21,598 bases of DNA from CAZSLZ01 sp964607865 (GTDB lineage: Bacteria; Vulcanimicrobiota; JAJTBE01; CAZSLZ01). Position 1 is the first letter of the stretch. Every line of letters starts with the position of its first letter. Below are positions 7,792 through 15,496 of the stretch, piece after piece. Made by a program: the position numbers and the translations under genes. The notes beneath the pieces were generated by a model, which saw nothing but the letters and a program-made list of their open reading frames with translations, did no database searches and had not been told where the DNA came from. The stretch covers positions 1-21,598 of the forward strand of contig CAZSLZ010000041.1 of assembly GCA_964607865.1 (NCBI GenBank), in the 5' to 3' direction.

Positions 7792-9624
7792 CTATACTCT
7801 GCGTTGGTTGAAAACATACCATTCCAGCAATAACAGCAATAAACCCACCAGGGCCAGGGTGGGCCAGATTTCCTTTATCAGGGGGGATGCCCGCCGGGTT
7901 ATTCCCTGTTCCTTTTCAATCTTGAATTCCTTATCGGGTTTAATTTGTGATTCCTTATTATTAACCAGGTTTACCGGTATCTGCATGGTTTTTTCGCCGG
8001 TTTCAACCCTGTAAACACCGGCGTTCTTGAGCTCCAGGGCTTTATAACCCGAAACCAGGCTTAACCCAGGTTTATAGAAAAGCCTGGGCGATTCTATCTC
8101 AATAGATGCATCGGCAGGCAGGAAGTCAAAAACAAGTATCTCCCCGGTTTTGTGAGTTTCAACGCTGGACAGCTGATATTGATTTCCCAGATAGTTAATT
8201 ATGTTGGCGAAAAAGATGGGAAATGAAGGATCCAGGGGCCAGTTGCTGTCCAGTAAATCGAAGTTGACATGTATTCCCCGGTAACCCGGTTCTTCAACCA
8301 GGTATGCCAGGGGGATATCCGGGCCTTCAATGAGAACTTTTGAGTTTTCAGGAGGTTCCGCCGGTTTCGCTGCGGAAATGGAAATATTCGAAAAATCTAT
8401 AAACCGCAGGATTGGGTGGGTTCGATCCCAGGAAAGTACCCTGGGATATTCCACGATTTTTCCGGAAGAAGTATCATTTTTGGCATAACTGTTTATAAAA
8501 AGATGATTACCCCTGCCCGGTGAGGGATAAGTTGTGTCGTTCCAGATTACTAGTTTATAACCATCCAGTGTGTTATAATCAATTGCTCCCGGAGTGATAT
8601 GATCCAGGGACACTCCCGGCATCAGCGTTAATACCCCTGTCAGAAATAAATTTTCATTGGAAACAAGAAGGATTTTAAATTCGCCGGGGTCTTTCATGAG
8701 CCCGTATGCCCGGTTATCGGTTTCCAGCGCATCGGGCTCTGATAACTCAGCCTTTACCAACCCGACATAATCAGCAGGCAATGTAAAAACAAAACTTTCT
8801 GATTGTTCAGGTTTCAGGTTCAATTCGTTCAAGGCGATAGAATCTTCTCCCAGAAATATTTCCAGAAATCCGCCAGCTTCTTTGTTTCCAAAATTTTCAA
8901 CTTTGACAAAAAGCAGGGGAGAACTGGCAGGGGAGGTGCGCGAAACTTCAAAAGATGTAATTCCAACGTTGTCGGCCTTCTCGCCAATGGGAATGAAATT
9001 GAAGTTTTCCACTTTTTCCAGGTTGATGGTATCATCGTCGGGTAATTTATCTCCCAGAAGGATAATGCCTGCGTCGGGATGGTTCATTTTAAGAGAGAAA
9101 GCCAGGTATAATGCGGGGTTCAGGTCTGTGGGTGTATCCTCTGTTTTTAACGAAGACAGAAGACGTTTTATTTTGTTTTTATCGTTGGTGAAACTGGACA
9201 GGACCCTGGCGGAATTTGAAGATGAAAGAAGCATAAATGAAGAGTTGCCCTGGGCTTTATCCAGCATATTGTTAATTTTCTGCCTTGCCAGGTCGAACCG
9301 GGTACCATTGGTTTCTTTTGTTGCCATGCTTGCTGAAGTATCTATAATAAAAATTGTCTTCTGGTAGATACTGCCCGTGGAGGCGAAAAAAGGGCGGGCC
9401 AGGGCAAAGGTAAGGGCGCCCAGAATGAGCAACTGGAATAAAAGCAGAATATTGAACTTCAGCTTCTGAAAGAAAGAATCGACTTTTGCCTCTCTCATTA
9501 CTTTATCCCACAGGAATGTGGTGGTAATCTTCAATTCTTTTCTGCGGAGTTTCATTAGATAAAATATTATTATAGGAATCGCCAGTAAAAGGAATATGAA
9601 TGAGCCTGGATTTATGAAATTCAT
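7792..9624 (-). CDS. BatA-like VWA membrane protein
   Basis: The product has 610 residues. The N-terminus, with FINPGSFIFLLLAIPIIIFY and an LRRKE step at about 26-30, is the Bat N-terminal domain. A second membrane helix at about 57-78 leads to a VWA domain with the metal-dependent adhesion motif DTSAS at 95-99. A beta-rich middle and GATase-like region come next, and a C-terminal membrane helix ends at NQRRV. The start is ATG at 9624 and overlaps the DUF58 stop by 4 bases (ATGA), so the two are translationally coupled. The stop is TAG. Bat proteins were named for Bacteroides aerotolerance and probably assemble VWA complexes at the inner membrane, with metal-dependent protein binding. The precise job here is unknown. 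The order DUF58, BatA-like, double VWA is the classical operon order. Confidence 0.85.
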   Translation of the reverse strand: MNFINPGSFIFLLLAIPIIIFYLMKLRRKELKITTTFLWDKVMREAKVDSFFQKLKFNILLLFQLLILGALTFALARPFFASTGSIYQKTIFIIDTSASMATKETNGTRFDLARQKINNMLDKAQGNSSFMLLSSSNSARVLSSFTNDKNKIKRLLSSLKTEDTPTDLNPALYLAFSLKMNHPDAGIILLGDKLPDDDTINLEKVENFNFIPIGEKADNVGITSFEVSRTSPASSPLLFVKVENFGNKEAGGFLEIFLGEDSIALNELNLKPEQSESFVFTLPADYVGLVKAELSEPDALETDNRAYGLMKDPGEFKILLVSNENLFLTGVLTLMPGVSLDHITPGAIDYNTLDGYKLVIWNDTTYPSPGRGNHLFINSYAKNDTSSGKIVEYPRVLSWDRTHPILRFIDFSNISISAAKPAEPPENSKVLIEGPDIPLAYLVEEPGYRGIHVNFDLLDSNWPLDPSFPIFFANIINYLGNQYQLSSVETHKTGEILVFDFLPADASIEIESPRLFYKPGLSLVSGYKALELKNAGVYRVETGEKTMQIPVNLVNNKESQIKPDKEFKIEKEQGITRRASPLIKEIWPTLALVGLLLLLLEWYVFNQRRV

Positions 9625-10505
9625 TTTATCAGCGCTCCCTTTCTGAGGTATTGAAGCACCAGGTCTTCGAAGGGAACTGTGGTTGGCGCCATTATATACC
9701 CGGCCCCCATTTTATTGGCCAGTGAACGCAAATTGGAGCAATATTCATCGATGGTGTTTTTATACAAATCCAGAAGTTGATCTGTAACGGTAAGTTCTTT
9801 AACTTCTCCCGATTCCACATCAACAAATTTAATATCTCCTCCTATTTCAGGGTTCAGTTCGAAGCCGTCGAGAACCTGAATAAGAAAAAGATCGTTTTTG
9901 TTGAAACTGAGCATTCTCAGGGCGCGGGAAAAATCTGAATAATCGAGAAAATCAGAAATAATTATTACCATTCCCGGCCTGAATTTTCTTGAACAAAAAT
10001 GGTGAATGGCTTTGGAAAGAGAAGTTTGACCTCTGGGCTCCAATTTTTTCAGAAGATCAAAAATAGTAAAAATCTGTTGTTTGCCCCTTACAGGGGGCTG
10101 AAAACCGTCCAGCAGAGAATCGAAAATGCCCACGGACACCCTGTCATAGTGGCATAAAGCAATGTAGGAAAGGGCGGCGGCGATTTTTCCTGCCACTTCC
10201 ATTTTTGAGGGGTTGCCGAAATCCATGGATAATGATCGATCTACCAGAATATAAAAAGTAAGTTCCTCTTCTTCAGAAAAAAGTTTTACAAACAGCTTGT
10301 CCAGACGGCCGTAAATATTCCAGTCGATGGTTTTGATTTCATCGCCATACACATAATTTCTGTGATCAGCAAATTCCACCGATTTACCCCGCTTGGAGCT
10401 CTTGCGTTCTCCCTTCATGGTCCCGGTTAGTATCTTCCTGGAAAGCATCTGCAGTGTTTCCAGTTTGCTCAGAAATTTAGGTGTGATTAAATTTTCCTTA
10501 CTCAT
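9621..10505 (-). CDS. DUF58 domain protein (VWA-like, MoxR-associated family)
   Basis: The product has 294 residues, no membrane segment, and is probably cytoplasmic. The DUF58 signature is clear: DHRNYVYGDEIKTIDWNIYG at about 47-66, then FVKLFSEEEE and a VWA metal site DRSLS at 89-93. The length is normal for the family. The start is ATG at 10505 with GGGAG upstream; it begins 15 bp after the symporter gene and its stop overlaps the BatA-like gene by 4 bp. DUF58 proteins are usually encoded directly after a MoxR AAA+ ATPase, which is thought to remodel or load them. Here the place of MoxR is taken by a sodium:amino-acid symporter, and no MoxR gene occurs in this window. Confidence 0.9.
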   Translation of the reverse strand: MSKENLITPKFLSKLETLQMLSRKILTGTMKGERKSSKRGKSVEFADHRNYVYGDEIKTIDWNIYGRLDKLFVKLFSEEEELTFYILVDRSLSMDFGNPSKMEVAGKIAAALSYIALCHYDRVSVGIFDSLLDGFQPPVRGKQQIFTIFDLLKKLEPRGQTSLSKAIHHFCSRKFRPGMVIIISDFLDYSDFSRALRMLSFNKNDLFLIQVLDGFELNPEIGGDIKFVDVESGEVKELTVTDQLLDLYKNTIDEYCSNLRSLANKMGAGYIMAPTTVPFEDLVLQYLRKGALIK

Positions 10506-10520
10506 TTACTCTCCCGCCGG

Positions 10521-11996
10521 CTACTCTTTATGGTTGTTTATTTTATCGGAATTATTTCCTTTTGCAGGGTTGCCGGAACCTGGCCCGGAAAAGTCTTTCC
10601 TTGTTTTCATAGTTGGTAATTTTTTAAAATAATCTTTTGTCATTTTGTAAACCACAAAAGAAAGCCCCAGTATTCCTATAAGATTGGGAAAAGCCATCAG
10701 CGCGTTGAAAGTATCGGAAATATTCCATACCATGTCCAGCTTGGATATAGCCCCTATGGGGATTAGAAATACATAAGCCCATCGGTAAACAGGTATTGCT
10801 TTCTTCCCAAAAAGATATTCGGCGCTGCGATCTCCATAATAAGACCAGGAAATGAGGGTAGAAAAAGCAAAAAAGCAGAGCCCGAATGTTACAATATAAT
10901 TTCCCCCAATTGGAAACCCGGCATTGAAGGCTTCCGAGGTCAGAACTGCGCCGGATAACCCCTTTCCGTTTACAGACCATGTCCATGCCCCTGTAGTTAA
11001 TATGACCAGGGCGGTCATGGAGCAGATTACCAGTGTATCTACAAAAGGTTCAAGCATAGCAACCAACCCTTCCCGGACCGGTTCCTCGGTTTTTGCGGCA
11101 GCGTGAATGATAGGCGCGCTGCCCAGCCCGGCTTCGCTGGAGAACAACGCCCGCGCTACCCCAAAGCGAATGCCCATCATAACCGTGGCGCCGGCAAACC
11201 CCCCGGTGGCTGCAGTGGGTGAGAGCGCCTGCCTGAAAATTAACATCACAGCTTCATCCAGTTCGTGAAAATTGGACAGCAGTATGTAAAGCGCCCCCAC
11301 AACATAAACTATGCACATAACCGGCACAACAGCGGAAGCAACCTTGCCGATTCTTCTGATTCCGCCTATTATTACAGCGGCGGTAAGGATGGCAAGGACT
11401 ATTCCGATGGCCAGTTTCAGTAAAAACAATTCTTTCTGGCCGGCAGGGGATGTGTCTTTAATAATTTCTGTAAGAGGCGCTACTACAGAGTTGGATTGAA
11501 CCATATTACCTATACCGAACGATGCAACCATGGTGAAAAAAGCAAAGAGCCAACCCAGCCATTTCTGTTTCAAGCCATGTTCCAGGTAGTACATGGGCCC
11601 GCCGCTGATGGTGCCGTCGGGGTTGATTTTTCTGTATTTCTGGGAAAGTGTGCAGGAAGCATATTTCAGGAGCATTCCTACAATGGCAACTACCCACATC
11701 CAGAAAACTGCTCCCGGCCCCCCGCAGGCTATTGCGGTGGCAACGCCGGCTATATTGCCGGTGCCGATAGTGGCAGAGAGGGCGGCGGAAAGAGCCTGAA
11801 AATGATTGATGTCCCCATGATCCTCGGGGTTGTCGTATTTGCCCTGTACCAGTTCCAGGGCGTGTTTGAAACCCCGGAACTGCAGGCCTTTCAATAAAAT
11901 ACTGTAATAAAGGCCGGTCCCCAGTAACAGAATGATGGTAACAGGGCCCCAGGCAAATCCGTTTACTGCAGAAACTATATTATTTATGTTAAACAA
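10521..11996 (-). CDS. Sodium:alanine symporter family protein (AGCS)
   Basis: The 491-residue integral membrane protein has about 10-11 hydrophobic helices. It carries AGCS-family signatures: GLYYSILLKGLQFRGFKHAL near the N-terminus, LSATIGTGNIAGVATAIACG, and SGGPMYYLEHGL. The family imports alanine or glycine with Na+ across the inner membrane. The length is typical. The start is TTG at 11996, with GGGAG upstream at good spacing; the frame holds no better start. It is followed after 15 bp by the DUF58 gene, so it may be co-transcribed with the VWA operon although no functional link is known. The substrate could also be glutamine or another small neutral amino acid. Confidence 0.93.
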   Translation of the reverse strand: MFNINNIVSAVNGFAWGPVTIILLLGTGLYYSILLKGLQFRGFKHALELVQGKYDNPEDHGDINHFQALSAALSATIGTGNIAGVATAIACGGPGAVFWMWVVAIVGMLLKYASCTLSQKYRKINPDGTISGGPMYYLEHGLKQKWLGWLFAFFTMVASFGIGNMVQSNSVVAPLTEIIKDTSPAGQKELFLLKLAIGIVLAILTAAVIIGGIRRIGKVASAVVPVMCIVYVVGALYILLSNFHELDEAVMLIFRQALSPTAATGGFAGATVMMGIRFGVARALFSSEAGLGSAPIIHAAAKTEEPVREGLVAMLEPFVDTLVICSMTALVILTTGAWTWSVNGKGLSGAVLTSEAFNAGFPIGGNYIVTFGLCFFAFSTLISWSYYGDRSAEYLFGKKAIPVYRWAYVFLIPIGAISKLDMVWNISDTFNALMAFPNLIGILGLSFVVYKMTKDYFKKLPTMKTRKDFSGPGSGNPAKGNNSDKINNHKE

Positions 11997-12070
11997 TTTG
12001 TTCTCCCGTTAACTTTGTTTACTCATTGTTTATGCACTTTATGGGTTTATCCTGTTTTCAGGCCTCCAAT

Positions 12071-12909
12071 TTAACCTAGATACTCGTGAAGGCAATAAAT
12101 TATATCCTTTTCATGAATACGCGCATTTGAATTGACTTCCAGTTTGTTGAAAAATCCCCGCGCCACCGCCCATTCCAATTCATCGGCAAGGCACATATCA
12201 GACTCTTTCTTTTCGGGCGGGTTTACATAAGTATTAAAGAAGTTTTCAACAGCTTTATAGGGGTTGGAAATATCAACAGGTTCAAAATATTTATTTTTCA
12301 GGCTTTCTTTTCTGTTGTTTACTTCAGAAAAAAATGTTTCAACGGGGCTCGAAAACTGGTTCAATAATGGAAATGGAGAAGGAGAAGCTGCTGTCCGAAA
12401 TTGAAACTGGGTTCTGAAACTGTTGAATTTCTGTTTTGACATTTCAAAGAATGAGTTGGTGAATTCCTGAAGTGACTGGTTGGCAGCTTCGTGATCATCC
12501 TGCAGAAAACCTATGGCGAACCTTTCAAAGTTACTTGAGAAATCTTTGTTGTAAGGTCATTTATTCCCCAGAAAAACAAACTGTCTAACAATTCCTTTTC
12601 GTTGGCTGCTATCACTTTTTCCATAAAACCGGGCAGATGCTTTGCTTCCATTATCCATTGGGATAAATACATGTAGAAAAGTTCCTGGGCGCTGAGAAAA
12701 AGTTCGTTGAATTGGATTATATTCAATGCTTCCCTGAAGCATCTTCTTGATGTTTTAAGATTTCCGGCGATAAAACTGGTGAAGCCGTCCTGAAACAGAT
12801 GCCTTACCTGGCTGTTTAATTGGAAGCGGGCCTGGCTATCGGGGGAAAATTTTTCAATTCGGGGGCGGATCATATTATTCAATGTTTTCCAGTATTCCCG
12901 ATTGTGCAT
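12071..12909 (-). pseudogene. Frameshifted third paralogue of a tandem helical-protein family
   Basis: Two reading frames make up this gene. The 5' part (12909 down to TAG at 12511-12513) matches the N-terminal half of the neighbouring 337-residue protein: FQDGFTSFIAGNLKTSRRCF against FNNGITLLIFDQDNRAREFI, and FFWGINDL against FQWGNREI. The 3' part (stop at 12071) matches its C-terminus: AVENFFNTYVNPP...LADELEWA against TIFDNFFNKYISNP...LVEELMWV. The second frame stays open back to a TGA at 12557-12559, so the frames overlap only within about 12514-12556. A single lost base near 12544, around the AAAG, would restore one product of about 279 residues. The start is ATG at 12909 with AGAGGA upstream. 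A weakly slippery A-AAG is present, but no canonical heptamer, so a mutation is likelier than programmed frameshifting. The function of the family is unknown. Confidence 0.7.
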
Positions 12910-12932
12910 TTTCTGATCCTCTGATAACTGTT

Positions 12933-13946
12933 TTAATGGTCTTTCAATGAAAAATAATATTTCTTCAGCATTTTTTTTATACTGTAATCTTTAACATAAA
13001 AATATTCTTTAGGGAGTGACAAGTCTTTCAATTGGACCCACATTAATTCTTCAACCAGATCCATATTCCTATGTTTCATATCAGGATTGGAGATGTATTT
13101 ATTAAAGAAATTGTCAAAGATTGTCTGCATTTTTGTCCGGTTGTAGGTAAATACAGCAGAGTAACTTTTGGAGTATCCCAGCAGGACTTCGATCTGTTTT
13201 AAATAGTAAAGAATGTTTTGTCTCAGGCGGTGTCTTTCCTGTAAATATTCCATTGCCCCGGGGCCGCCGTTTTCCTTTATTTCCAAATCAGTTGCCTTTT
13301 CAAACTTTATCCAGCGTGAATTATCCTGGGACAACATATATGGCATTTTCTGCAAAGCCGCCTGGCACAGGTATTGAGCATTCTTAAGAATACCCAGGGC
13401 GGTTTCGAAATCTGTATTAATACAATATATTCGGGTCAGCATTAAAAGCATGCGGGCAGCTTCTTCGTAGTCGTATTTTAAGAAGTTGTTTTTCCTGGGT
13501 AAAACTGGCCGGTAATTTATTTTTGTAAACTTACTTACAATATTTTTATTCAATGTGTCATAGATTTCCCGATTACCCCATTGGAAAATTTTATAATATA
13601 TGTTTTTCTCAAGGGCATCGATAGCTTTTGTCAAATAATGCTGCATGGAGGATGAGTTATAAATCCACTTGATGTAATATAAACGCAGATAATCGGAAGA
13701 ATCAACAAGGTTGTTTTCAATTAAATAAAAATTGGAAAGTAAATAATTGTTGAAAAACAAAGCTGACTCTCTTATGAATTCCCTTGCCCTGTTGTCCTGG
13801 TCAAATATAAGCAAGGTTATTCCGTTGTTGAAGTATGCCCGGGCCATGCTCAAGCCCTGGTAAAAAGAAAGATTATCCAGTTTCTGGGTTTTCTGCCCTT
13901 TTATACATTCATATTCAGTTTGAAAATACTTTTTTCTATCCATCAT
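12933..13946 (-). CDS. Uncharacterised helical protein, member 2 of a tandem paralogue family
   Basis: The 337-residue protein is rich in Tyr, Leu, Lys and Asn and predicted to be almost all alpha-helix, with no signal peptide or membrane helix. I do not recognise it. The middle (for example DFETALGILKNAQYLCQAAL) has a TPR-like look, but no canonical repeat is evident. Shared landmarks with its two neighbours are an N-terminal F-x2-G/A block, a Trp (IKW or VSW), a W-x-N/D segment, and a C-terminal (D/N)F(F/I)xxY(I/V) followed by E-x-L/I-x-W. The start is ATG at 13946, which directly follows the TAA of the upstream gene, and a second ATG follows at once. No ribosome binding site is visible, so translation probably depends on reinitiation after the first gene. 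A scaffolding or protein-binding role is possible but not shown. Confidence 0.75.
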   Translation of the reverse strand: MMDRKKYFQTEYECIKGQKTQKLDNLSFYQGLSMARAYFNNGITLLIFDQDNRAREFIRESALFFNNYLLSNFYLIENNLVDSSDYLRLYYIKWIYNSSSMQHYLTKAIDALEKNIYYKIFQWGNREIYDTLNKNIVSKFTKINYRPVLPRKNNFLKYDYEEAARMLLMLTRIYCINTDFETALGILKNAQYLCQAALQKMPYMLSQDNSRWIKFEKATDLEIKENGGPGAMEYLQERHRLRQNILYYLKQIEVLLGYSKSYSAVFTYNRTKMQTIFDNFFNKYISNPDMKHRNMDLVEELMWVQLKDLSLPKEYFYVKDYSIKKMLKKYYFSLKDH

Positions 13947-14837
13947 TTATTTTATGTTAGAATACAGCCACCATATATTCTTGTTTGAATTTTCAGGTTT
14001 TTCTTCTTCATATTTAAAATTCTTTTCTTCTAAGGATAAATCTTTGAAAGTAATAATCCATAGAATATTTTCCATGGTAGCAAGCTCACATTGGGCTTCA
14101 CTTGTAATTTTAATATAACTCCCGATGAAGTCTTTAATAATTTTATAGGCAGTTTCTTTATCCTTATGATGGGTTTTTATTATGTTAAAGAGTATTCCAA
14201 GTTTGCTGTCATATAAATCCATTATCCCGTTAAAATAACTAATATCTTTTTGCTCTGAAAATTTCTGTTTAAATAATCGATGAAATCTTTCAACATAATC
14301 GATAAAAGCCACAATTTTATTGGAATGGATTATACTTGATTTGTTAATGATAAAAATATAAGTTAAAAGATTAAACAGGGTTAAATAGTCGATAGGATCT
14401 ATTTCTAAATCGGAATCCAGTTCGTAGAAATTTTCATATACAGGATTGTAAAGCTCCGGGGGCGCTAAATTTGCAGAAAGTGTCTTCAGGGTATCCATCT
14501 GTTTAAAAAGAAAAAGCCTGTGGCCCAGATTGTTCCATATCTCAACAGTAGCTTCTCTGGCGAATAAACTTTGCTCCGCCTTGTTGTCCAACAGCCAGCT
14601 TACAATAAACAGCTTGATTTTTTCCTGGTATCCCAGATTGTTGCATTGGTACAAAAACCTGGCCCTGCAACTGTAAAGCGATTTTTTTGCTTCCATAAAT
14701 TCATCCAGAATCAATTTAAGAAATGCTTCTTCAAAAAATATTCTGCCATCTACCAGTATCTTAAATGGATGAAACTTATATAACTCAGGTTCAGCTTTAA
14801 TTAATTCAAATTTTCTTTTCCAGTGTATTTCATTCAT
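13947..14837 (-). CDS. Uncharacterised helical protein, member 1 of a tandem paralogue family
   Basis: The 296-residue helical protein heads a three-gene tandem cluster and has no signal peptide. It shares with member 2 the C-terminal block TMENILWIITFKDLSLEEKN against LVEELMWVQLKDLSLPKEYF, the DFIGSYI/NFFNKYI motif, and an N-terminal helix pair ending in IVSWLL/YIKWIY. Sequence identity is low but the order of landmarks is the same, so these are diverged tandem duplicates. The start is ATG at 14837 with AGGGG about 7 bases upstream; this is the only gene of the three whose start and ribosome binding site are both strong and free of overlap. Base and codon use is more AT-rich than in the flanking operons, which may mean different ancestry or relaxed selection. 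No function can be assigned. Confidence 0.75.
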   Translation of the reverse strand: MNEIHWKRKFELIKAEPELYKFHPFKILVDGRIFFEEAFLKLILDEFMEAKKSLYSCRARFLYQCNNLGYQEKIKLFIVSWLLDNKAEQSLFAREATVEIWNNLGHRLFLFKQMDTLKTLSANLAPPELYNPVYENFYELDSDLEIDPIDYLTLFNLLTYIFIINKSSIIHSNKIVAFIDYVERFHRLFKQKFSEQKDISYFNGIMDLYDSKLGILFNIIKTHHKDKETAYKIIKDFIGSYIKITSEAQCELATMENILWIITFKDLSLEEKNFKYEEEKPENSNKNIWWLYSNIK

Positions 14838-15050
14838 ATATATCCCCTTTGTAATATTTAGCTAAATGCCCGATTCCCCTTCTATTTGTAAACAAATTGA
14901 AAATAAAAGTAAAAAGTTTTTAAATTGAAAATTGAATATTATAAAAGGTATTTGTAATTTATCAAAAAAAATTAATTTTCAAATTTATGGTTTAAATTTC
15001 AGTAATTCTGCAGGCAAAAAATATTTTTGATTTTTTTGTGACTAAAACTA
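14838..15050. other. AT-rich divergent intergenic region
   Basis: About 210 bases with runs of A and T and no reading frame of note. The region separates the minus-strand paralogue cluster from the plus-strand attenuated unit and should hold the promoter of the former. I see no convincing -35/-10 pair for the minus strand. Confidence 0.5.
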
Positions 15051-15079
15051 TTGACGATGTTAATAAGACATGTTAAATT
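15051..15079 (+). promoter_or_regulatory. Sigma-70 promoter with extended -10
   Basis: TTGACG (15051-15056), a 17-base spacer and TAAATT (15074-15079), with TG at the extended -10 position (15071-15072). Transcription would start near 15086 and produce a leader of about 200 bases before the ATG at 15284. Confidence 0.6.
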
Positions 15080-15085
15080 TAAAAT

Positions 15086-15257
15086 GAAGAAAATGATTAA
15101 TCATGGTGAAGATTTAGTGAGTGAAGACGGTTCTTGCGGTAGTTACCGCCGTAAAAGCAAAAGAGTTTTGAAGTCGGGTTATAACCTTCTTCTTTGAACA
15201 GGGAGAGATATTTGAGCATCCTTGCCGGAGAAGGGTTGAATCTTCTCCGTTTTTATA
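15086..15257 (+). promoter_or_regulatory. Structured leader with an intrinsic terminator (attenuator-like)
   Basis: The leader contains a perfect 8-bp stem, CGGAGAAG (15226-15233) and CTTCTCCG (15242-15249), followed by TTTTTAT. This is an intrinsic terminator placed just before the Shine-Dalgarno sequence of the small gene. An upstream segment AACCTTCTTC (15183-15192) can pair with 15228-15237 (9 of 10 positions including G-U) and would break the terminator stem. Another hairpin, GCGGTA/TACCGC, lies at 15136-15149. A 37-codon reading frame runs from an ATG at 15084 (or 15093) to TGA at 15195-15197 without a ribosome binding site, so control by leader translation is possible. The arrangement fits a riboswitch or attenuator, but I cannot match it to a known class. 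Confidence 0.5.
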
Positions 15258-15283
15258 AGAAAGGACGAAAGGAGGCGATACTA

Positions 15284-15439
15284 ATGTTGCAACAGTTAGC
15301 TGCTTCAATGCTGGGGTGGTTTACCATGGTTCTAATTATGGGTTATTTTATCCATCAGGAACTGACGGTAACCGAGCTGGAATTGGAAGAAGACGATGAA
15401 CCTCCTAGTAGTCGCCTCGCCGTTCTTTGGGCGAGGTAA
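15284..15439 (+). CDS. Small single-pass membrane protein (51 residues)
   Basis: The frame is open further upstream to a TTG at 15194 (81 residues), but the ATG at 15284 has a near-perfect Shine-Dalgarno AAAGGAGG (15268-15275), 8 bases before it, and the TTG has none. From the ATG the product has a short polar start, one hydrophobic segment (about residues 7-25, ASMLGWFTMVLIMGYFI) and a strongly acidic Glu/Asp stretch (about 31-41). It is not recognisable by family. It is the only gene in a short unit bounded by an upstream attenuator and a downstream terminator, so its expression is probably conditional. An inverted repeat, CCTCGCC/GGCGAGG with a flanking TAGT/ACTA pair, overlaps its last codons. 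Confidence 0.5.
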   Translation: MLQQLAASMLGWFTMVLIMGYFIHQELTVTELELEEDDEPPSSRLAVLWAR

Positions 15440-15457
15440 CTAAAGGCCGGACTATAG

Positions 15458-15480
15458 ACAGCCCGAAAGGGCTGTTTTTC
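15458..15480 (+). terminator. Intrinsic terminator of the small-protein unit
   Basis: ACAGCCC-GAAA-GGGCTGT (15458-15475), a 7-bp stem with a stable GAAA tetraloop, runs directly into TTTTTC. It ends the plus-strand unit and separates it from the atpR remnant. Confidence 0.85.
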
Positions 15481-15496
15481 ATTGGTGGTTAGGGTT

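Noticed and set aside
8882..9367. 161-codon plus-strand frame inside the BatA-like gene
   Set aside because: It lies entirely antisense to a well-supported gene, has no ribosome binding site and has no recognisable protein features. The same applies to the 158-codon frame at 6766-7242 and other antisense frames.
15086..15226. Known riboswitch class (T-box, c-di-GMP, cobalamin, ykkC, yybP) in the leader
   Set aside because: A short GGTAG-TTACCGC resembles part of a T-box sequence, but no specifier domain or conserved core of any class I know was found. Kept only as an unclassified leader.
15194..15283. TTG at 15194 as the start of an 81-residue protein
   Set aside because: No Shine-Dalgarno precedes it, and the added 30 codons run through a perfect terminator hairpin, while the ATG at 15284 has a near-perfect one.
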